Below, piece by piece: positions 58,053-64,000 of a stretch of DNA of 64,000 bases. Each line of letters opens with the position of its first letter. The stretch's first letter is position 1. Below the pieces are notes generated by a model. That model worked only from the letters and a program-made list of their open reading frames with translations, was not told the origin of the DNA and made no database searches. The DNA is from Paraphoma chrysanthemicola. Its lineage: Eukaryota > Ascomycota > Dothideomycetes > Pleosporales > Phaeosphaeriaceae. The translations under genes and the position numbers were made by a program. Location of the stretch: the NCBI GenBank assembly GCA_020744225.1, contig JAGMWG010000004.1, positions 186,001 through 250,000 of the forward strand, in the 5' to 3' direction.

Positions 58053-58898
58053 ATGGCTTCGTCCGAGGTCCACGGTTCTTTTGACGTCTCCCAAGTCAGT
58101 GGTTTCTATGGTCCCGGGGCATGGGCCGGTGGCCTTATTGCCATTTTCACCACCTGGTACACCACACTATTTCACGTGGAAAAGCTTCTTACGCCTTCGA
58201 CATTTGCGCCAATTCTGACGATCAATTGGGCTGCTGTCGACTTGATTGTACAAATCCGAGCCAAGGAGCTAGCCGTTTACTCGGCAACTGCGGCGTACAC
58301 GACAACCTCATGGGGCCTGCTGCACATGGTCTTGCAATACGAAGTTGTTGGATTCTTGAATAGAAGCTCCACCAAGAGGCTACCCCAAATGCTACTTGTG
58401 TTTGGATGTGTTGTGCCTGTGATAGCGCTGCTTCGATGCGCGTATCGGCCTATATATGTGCAAGACTTGCCCAAGATTGGGTGGCCACTTTTCCTGGTTC
58501 ACGGACTAGCTCTGCTCGCGTTGCTATACATGCTTGGACTATATCTCAACATGAGCATCCTCGACCGAAATCGCGATGAGCCTCGCAGCTCTCAGAGCTT
58601 TGCAGCGTACTTGGCTCGTAGCGCTAGGATGGTTGCACCAGTATTTGTCGTGGTATCATCGTTGTTGACGCCATTCATGTGGTTCCAAGGCCTGAACGCT
58701 CGAGCGTCATGCTTCATCAAGCCATGTGCTCCGCAAAGCGTTAAAGAGTGGGATCAGGCCTTTGCTCTGCTGAGTGGGCTCATGCTGTTTGTGTACGAAG
58801 TCGGACCAGACATCGCCAATCTCGCTCGAGAAAGGTCAGGCGGCTCCATTGGTCAATTCTTACACCGAGGAGCACGTTATCTATCGTCTACGCCGTAA
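58053..58898 (+). CDS. Hypothetical six-helix membrane protein
   Basis: Single exon, 281 residues, unrecognised. Hydrophobic spans are visible near residues 21-42 (PGAWAGGLIAIFTTWYTTLF), 50-68, 112-130 (QMLLVFGCVVPVIALLRC), 142-165, 190-210 (MVAPVFVVVSSLLTPFMWF) and 235-255. The first 20 residues are polar without a cleavable signal. There are paired cysteines in the last luminal or cytosolic loop (RASCFIKPCAPQS). The protein is tail-to-tail with the methyltransferase, with only 55 nt between stops. It may be a member of a lineage-specific fungal membrane family; I infer no function. Confidence 0.65.
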   Translation: MASSEVHGSFDVSQVSGFYGPGAWAGGLIAIFTTWYTTLFHVEKLLTPSTFAPILTINWAAVDLIVQIRAKELAVYSATAAYTTTSWGLLHMVLQYEVVGFLNRSSTKRLPQMLLVFGCVVPVIALLRCAYRPIYVQDLPKIGWPLFLVHGLALLALLYMLGLYLNMSILDRNRDEPRSSQSFAAYLARSARMVAPVFVVVSSLLTPFMWFQGLNARASCFIKPCAPQSVKEWDQAFALLSGLMLFVYEVGPDIANLARERSGGSIGQFLHRGARYLSSTP

Positions 58899-58953
58899 AC
58901 GTAGATTGTGCATTACGTCTTCAAAGCCTGGAAGTGAAGGCCCAGTTGGCTCA

Positions 58954-60023
58954 TCAGCTCCATACCCAGATCGACCACCAGCAAGTTACAAGAGCGTCAT
59001 CGTCTCGCTCTCCGCTAGTTGTTGCTGAGCCCCAATCATCGAAGCCTTTCTCCTCGCCCTCCTCCAGAATTTGCAATCCGACCTGCGCCATTCGATTGCG
59101 GAAGTCCGTGATCTCGGGCAGGTATGCCTCTCGGTATGGAAACTCTACTATAACCTTGGCATCCTTCTCGCGTGACAGCCATGTTTCGATGGTTTTAACC
59201 AACATGCTCGGGTGATCCGGAGAATACAAAGAGTCTGCAGCCAGTATGAAGGGAAATTTAGCTGTGATTTGCTCTCCTCGGTCGCCAAGATCGTCTGAAT
59301 ATACGGTACAAATCCGTGGATCTGTCCAATCGAGCACACCCGTCCTGGTCGAGCCGCCACGGGCTTCTATCAAGGCAGAATTGCTTTCCGCGTTTCGCTT
59401 CAGGTTCGAGTGTATGCTGAGCATGTCGGTGAGGACGACATCGGCTCCTAGGCCTGCCATTGCCAGGCCAACAAGACCTGTTCCTGAACCCAGTTCCAGT
59501 ACTTGTGGGGGTTGTTCAGTATATGCGGAGAGAATGTCGAGTGCGTGAAGGCGCTTGGCAAGCATGTATGAGGCCGCCCAGGTCTTGAGACCAAGATCGT
59601 CGCCCGTCAGAGCTGGCTCGTGAATGCTCAGTTCGAATAAACCAGTCGACGTTGGAATCCGAAAAAGCCGCGATAAGTCACCTCGAGCTGTCCGACCAGA
59701 CCTCTCAGCCAGTCTTGCACTAGCCTGAGTCCATATCTCCTCTTTGACCTCGTCGTCGATCCATTTTAAGCTGTTGCTCACAATGCTAGTGAGGTATCGA
59801 GTGACGCCTTCGGGGTCGATCTGAGATGGAGTCGGCACATCCTCGCCCGAGGCTTGCGGGTTGTTGCGATCCCATGACGGGGGCGCAGAGGTGAGGAGGG
59901 CGAGGGTTTTCAGAAGAGTATCGGCGGACGGCTTCGTGTAGAGTTGTGGTAAATCGAGCACTAAAAGTCCCGTTAGCTCAATTTATCAAAGTTGCTCACG
60001 CTCCTACCGCTTAATTGAGCCAT
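58954..60023 (-). CDS. Protein-lysine methyltransferase, family 16
   Basis: Two exons on the minus strand, 60023-60008 (16 nt) and 59960-58954, joined in phase 1 across a 47-nt intron, give 340 residues. The main exon lacks an ATG, and the tiny first exon supplies MAQLS, giving MAQLSVLDLPQLY. The C-terminal two thirds is a Rossmann-fold SAM methyltransferase: motif I VLELGSGTGLVGLA, motif II VVLTDM, and FILAADSLYSPDHPSML in place of the usual post-II acidic motif. The N-terminal helical region (about 130 residues) and the WAASYMLAKRL entry fit the FAM86/Efm2 group of fungal EF2 or METTL21-like lysine methyltransferases. The exact substrate is inferred only at family level. The gene lies 145 nt downstream of the Vps28 stop on the same strand. 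Confidence 0.82.
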
Positions 60024-60168
60024 TGCTAGGTAACGGACAACATTGACTTAAAGTTGGCTGGAAAAGCAGGCACTCACCACCAGAGACTCCGATTGGCCCG
60101 TGCACTTAACGCATCGCGGGGCAATTCCGGCGTGCGAACCAGCATACTAACCAGCATACTTTCCAAGC

Positions 60169-60989
60169 TCAATCCTTCTTGAGGGTAGATTTGAAGCCAT
60201 GATATGCTTGCTGCATGTCAAACTCGAACTCGCGTGCTTGCTCGTCGTTCAGCTTTTCAGCTGCCCGCATCTGGTTCAAGGTAATAAGCCATTGCACGAT
60301 CTTGCCCTTGCTGTCAAAATCTTGATCGGTGACCTTGTTGACTGCCTGTATAATTTCTACAAGCAGAGGATGCAGTGTGTCCTTCTCGACCAGACCAATC
60401 TTAATCGCATCCAAAAGGGTGATGAATGTCTCGGTCGCATTGACGAGCAGGGTCGCGTCGGCATAGTCGCCTTGCTGCGAGGGTTTGTGCGAAGGCCCTT
60501 GTTCGATTGTGGCCGGTATGCCAACGCGTAGTCGCTCGATTGCACGAGGGCATTCCATCTACAGTTCAATAAGCACAGGACAGGACAGCAGGGTCAACGA
60601 GATGACGTACATGCCACTCTTTGGTGAACGACTCCAAGTCACCAAAAGCTCGCGCAACCGCCTCGTTGGCCAGATTTGACTTGTATTGTTTCAGCAGTCT
60701 GCTGCATGTCCCAGTGTAGTCGGCTTCCGTGATGGAGTCCTTGAGATACGCTTTTTCGAGCGCTTCAAGTGTGATGATGATGCTGTATATCTCGGCCAGC
60801 GAGTCATTCAGGTCTCGCTCAGCATTGTTTGTGGAGAGCTTGACCTCCTGGACGAAGCGTGTCAGCGGATGCGCCCTTGCGGCAGTGGTGTAGAGATATC
60901 CGTACCTCATCGAGGTTGATGGTCGCGGAAAGCGCAGCGCGCGGTATATAAGGCGTAGGCGCATACGCCAGTTGCCGATTGTTGTACAT
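60169..60989 (-). CDS. vps28: Vps28, ESCRT-I subunit
   Basis: Three exons on the minus strand, 60989-60906, 60847-60611 and 60558-60169, all in phase 0, give 236 residues, as expected for the family. Introns are 58 and 52 nt. The N-terminal part (EEVKLSTNNAERDLNDSLAEIYSI, split by the first intron before EVKL) forms the core helices that bind Vps23 and Vps37; MECPRAIERLRVG follows the second splice; the C-terminal four-helix bundle (FITLLDAIKIGLVEKD to MQQAYHGFKSTL) contacts ESCRT-II. It works at endosomes in sorting ubiquitinated cargo into multivesicular bodies. In filamentous fungi it is also needed for ambient-pH signalling through the Pal/Rim pathway. It shares a 228-nt promoter with Noc2. 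Confidence 0.92.
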
Positions 60990-61217
60990 GTTGTAATGGT
61001 TGAGCTGTGACGCAATGTTGTCGCTGTGTGATGCTTCGGTGAAGCGTCCGCCGGTGTTGCCTAATCGTCACATGTGGGGAAAGGGCTGGGACGTGGTTGT
61101 GCCCTGCGACTCTTGGCATCTGTAACTTTTTCGAGACCAACCGAAATTTTGGGCTACACCTCTGCGCCTCCAACACCACCCCGAACCCACGTCGCACAAT
61201 CGCCCGACTCTACCGAA
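60990..61217. promoter_or_regulatory. Bidirectional Vps28/Noc2 promoter
   Basis: Only 228 nt separate the two divergent start codons, so both core promoters must fit here. No obvious TATA box is present, consistent with housekeeping genes. Confidence 0.65.
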
Positions 61218-63638
61218 ATGGCGCAGTCAAAGGCGACTAAGAAGTTCGAGAAGAACAAACTCCACGATGTCATTAAAGCACGGAAAAATGTCGCAAAGAT
61301 CAAGCAGAAGAAGCAGATGGATGTGAAGAAGAAGGAACGTAAGGCGAGGGACAACGCGAAAGCCGAAGATTTGAATGGCGACAGCAGCAAGAATTCGGGT
61401 TCTCGACCAGTCAAAGACGACGGATTCGGTGAAATGTCCATGGATCAGTTCTTCGAGGGCGGCTTCCAGGTACCGGAGATGGGCACGAAGAGCTCAGCTA
61501 AGCCAAAGACAAAGACTGGCAAACGCAAACGAACACCAATTGAGAACGGCGATGCGGCAGACTCGGATGCAGAAATGGGTGAAGCGGGCGCAAGCGCAGA
61601 AGAATCTGCTACCGACAGTGACTCGGGCGACGATGCAGACGCACACAAGGAACAGCTGGCGGACCTTCAGAAGAAGGACCCCGAGTTCTACAAATATCTC
61701 AAGGACAATGACGCGGAACTGCTTGACTTTGCAGAGGACGCAGACCTGGCTGAGATCGATGCTCTCAGCGCCAGTGAGGACGAGGCTACACCGAGGAAGA
61801 AGAAAAAGAAGGCGGCAGCGGCGAACTCGGACGACGATGATGACGAGGACGAGGCCACAACAGGCAACGAGGTCACAAGGAAGCTCATCAAGAAGTGGAA
61901 GTCGTCCATGGAGGCCAACTCGTCTCTGCGAGCGATGAGGGAGGTGGTATTGGCATTCCGCACCGCTGCGCATTTGAACGACGACGAAGGGAAGAACTAC
62001 AAGTACACCATTTCCGACCCAGAAGGTACATTTCTACAGCTCCATGCACCTAGGCATTGATACTAACTTGGTCCAGCCTATCATCAAGTGCTTGTCACTG
62101 CTCTGCAGCTAGTACCCAAGGTCCTACAACATCACCTGCCTGTAAAGGAGACTGCTGGTGGAAAGATGTGAGCATTCCCCCCATTGTATCGAGTGAATAC
62201 TACTGACATCAACAGTCGTGTGCCAACCGACTCGAAAAAGTTCCGCACGCTCACGCCACTCCTCAAGTCGCACACTGTTTCAATTCAGCACCTGCTCGAG
62301 AATCTCTCCGATGCCGCTACGCTCTGCATGACACTCGACTCATTACTGGGCTTGCTTCCATACGTTCTGTCTTTTAAGAAGATTGTTCGTGAGCTCACAA
62401 GGGTGGTCGCATCCGTATGGGCAGATTCAGCCAACAACGAGATGACAAGACTTTCCGCGTTTCTTGTCATGCGCAGACTCGTAGTCATCTCCGACCCCAG
62501 CATTCGCGAAGCTGTCTTGAAGCAGGCTTACCAAGGTCTAGTGAAAGGCGCAAGAAACACAACCATACATAACATACAAGGGATCAATCTCATGAAGAAT
62601 ACAGCTTCTGAGCTTTGGGGCATCGATGCGACTATTGGTTATACCACGGGCTTTGGCTTTATTCGACAGCTCGCCATCCATCTGCGGACCAGCATCACAA
62701 ACAAGACCAAAGACTCATACAAGACGGTCTACAACTGGCAATACATCCACTCGTTGGACTTCTGGTCGCGAGTCGTCGCAGCGCATTGCGAATCCCTCCG
62801 CGAAGCTGAGGCTGGCAAGCCATCGCCACTGCGACCGCTGATCTACCCTGTTGTGCAACTCACTCTCGGTGCGATGCGGCTAATTCCGACAGCACAGTAC
62901 TTCCCCTTGCGCTTCCAACTGATTCGTTCCTTACTGCGCATTTCATCAGCAACAGCCACATATATACCACTGGCACCTGCGCTCATCGAGGTTCTCAATT
63001 CCGCAGAGATGAAGAAGATGCCAAAGCCAAGCACCTTGAAGACGCTCGACTTCAACACTGCGATCCGGGCTACAAAAGCATATCTCCGAACGCGCGTCTA
63101 CCAAGATGGCGTCGGTGAGCAAGTGGCAGAGCTCCTCGGAGAATTCTTCATCCTCTGGACCAAGAACATTGCATTCCCCGAGCTCGCTCTTCCCGTCATC
63201 GTCATGCTCAAGCGCTGGATCAAAGCCATGACCAAGAAGACTGGAGGAAATCGCAACTCGAAAATCAACTCACTTATTGCGCTACTCGTCCAAAAACTTG
63301 AGGCGAATTCTCGGTGGGTAGAAGAAAGACGCGCCAAGGTCGACTTTGCGCCCAACAACCGTGCTGGCGTCGACAATTTCCTCAAAGATGTAGACTGGGA
63401 GAAGACTCCGCTGGGCGCCTACGTCGCTGGGCAAAGGAAGTCGAGAGACCAGAAAGCGAAGATGCTCGAGGAAGCACGAAAGACTGACGACAAGAAGCGT
63501 AAGGAAGCCGAGGTAGCAGATGCCAACGAAGGCGGCGAGGACTTTGATGGTGACTCTGGCGAAGAGGAGGAAGACGCAGAGCTTGATATGGCGAGCGACG
63601 CAGAGCTGGAAGAGGATGACAGCGAAGATGACGAGTAA
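61218..63638 (+). CDS. noc2: Noc2, 60S ribosome biogenesis factor
   Basis: Three exons, 61218-62025, 62077-62167 and 62216-63638, give 773 residues; introns are 51 and 48 nt and phases agree. The N-terminal 260 residues are Lys-rich and then strongly acidic (runs of Asp, Glu and Ser), typical of nucleolar proteins. The conserved Noc2 domain follows: FYKYLKDNDAELLDF, the first splice joining SDPE to AYHQVLVTAL, then KFRTLTPLLKSH, RLVVISDPSIREAVLKQAYQ and YNWQYIHSLDFWSRVV. The end is again acidic (DSGEEEEDAELDM). Noc2 pairs with Noc1 and Noc3 to carry pre-60S particles from the nucleolus to the nuclear envelope. The ATG at 61218 begins MAQSKATKKFEKNKL, a usual family start. Confidence 0.92.
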
Positions 63639-64000
63639 TTGGCAGCAATAATTAGTATATGGGCTGTTTGGAACTTGGTAGACAGGAATCATGCCACATG
63701 GCGTAGACTCGGGCATGGTAAAGTAGTAGGGTCCCTCTTCAATGAATTGAAGTTTCGACATTATCGCATCGCACTTTTCTCAACCGCATCGCAGCTTCCA
63801 AGTGAGATACTTTCACACTACTATGTTTGTTCTAAGTTTTTCGCAAGACCTTGTCCTTCGCATCCAAAGTCTTCGTTTGACCTATGCCTAGCCGTTCCTG
63901 GGGTCCGATCTCCATTGCTTCACGCCATCTGCAACAACGATCGAAATCTCAGTGCCAATCCCCTCCGCTATCCATTTCTCACTATTGTTCCAATAGTCTA
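63639..64000. other. Right flank, 3' region of Noc2
   Basis: 362 nt without a supported gene up to the window edge. Confidence 0.55.

Noticed and set aside
61375..61938. A 187-codon frame overlapping Noc2 exon 1
   Set aside because: Arg/Thr-rich shadow of the Asp/Glu/Lys codons of Noc2.

Overview
The window is nuclear DNA from a filamentous ascomycete (Pezizomycotina, probably a dothideomycete; the class is an inference from gene style). The reasons are short spliceosomal introns of 46-209 nt with GT..AG ends and CTAAC/CTGAC-like branch sites, single-gene transcription units on both strands, two HET-domain genes, a fungal NADPH oxidase A, and the fungal quinate regulators QutA and QutR. I find no rRNA, tRNA, CRISPR array or intact transposon. 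I can support 23 protein genes, most of them with explicit exon joins that keep frame.

Layout. 573-7430 is a quinate-utilisation segment: a quinate/shikimate dehydrogenase, the Zn2Cys6 activator QutA on the minus strand, and the AROM-derived repressor QutR transcribed away from QutA. The permease, catabolic dehydroquinase and dehydroshikimate dehydratase are not in the window and may lie to the left. 8259-15000 holds the FG-nucleoporin Nup2 and the SEACIT/GATOR1 subunit Npr2. 15336-25807 holds two unrelated HET-domain proteins flanking a disordered protein and a mitochondrial D-lactate dehydrogenase. 25808-30052 is a 4.2 kb gene-poor stretch, followed by an unrecognised 757-residue protein with repeated Cys-Trp helices. 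33458-41528 carries a Dia2/Pof3-type F-box protein, a quinone-oxidoreductase-like MDR enzyme, ubiquilin (Dsk2) and a Kelch-BTB protein. 42789-51353 carries an LtrA-family membrane protein with a disputed reading frame, the APC/C activator Cdc20 and NoxA. After another gene-poor stretch (51354-54590), 54591-63638 holds a small four-helix membrane protein, xylitol dehydrogenase, a six-helix membrane protein, a protein methyltransferase, the ESCRT-I subunit Vps28 and the ribosome-biogenesis factor Noc2.

How they relate. Only the quinate segment is a clear functional cluster: one enzyme with its activator and its repressor. Ubiquitin and protein turnover recurs (Dia2-like F-box, Dsk2, Kelch-BTB, Cdc20, Vps28), but these genes are separate units and I read this as chance. 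Many neighbours are convergent pairs (dehydrogenase/QutA, Nup2/Npr2, DLD/HET2, Dia2/MDR, Dsk2/Kelch-BTB, Cdc20/NoxA, TM146/XDH, TM281/methyltransferase). Vps28 and Noc2 share a 228-nt divergent promoter.

The best leads for something undescribed are the 757-residue Cys-Trp helical-repeat protein, the LtrA gene whose frame is interrupted by TAG, the apparent loss of the catalytic lysine in QutR, and possible unlisted small genes near 48.2-48.8 kb and 26.9 kb.
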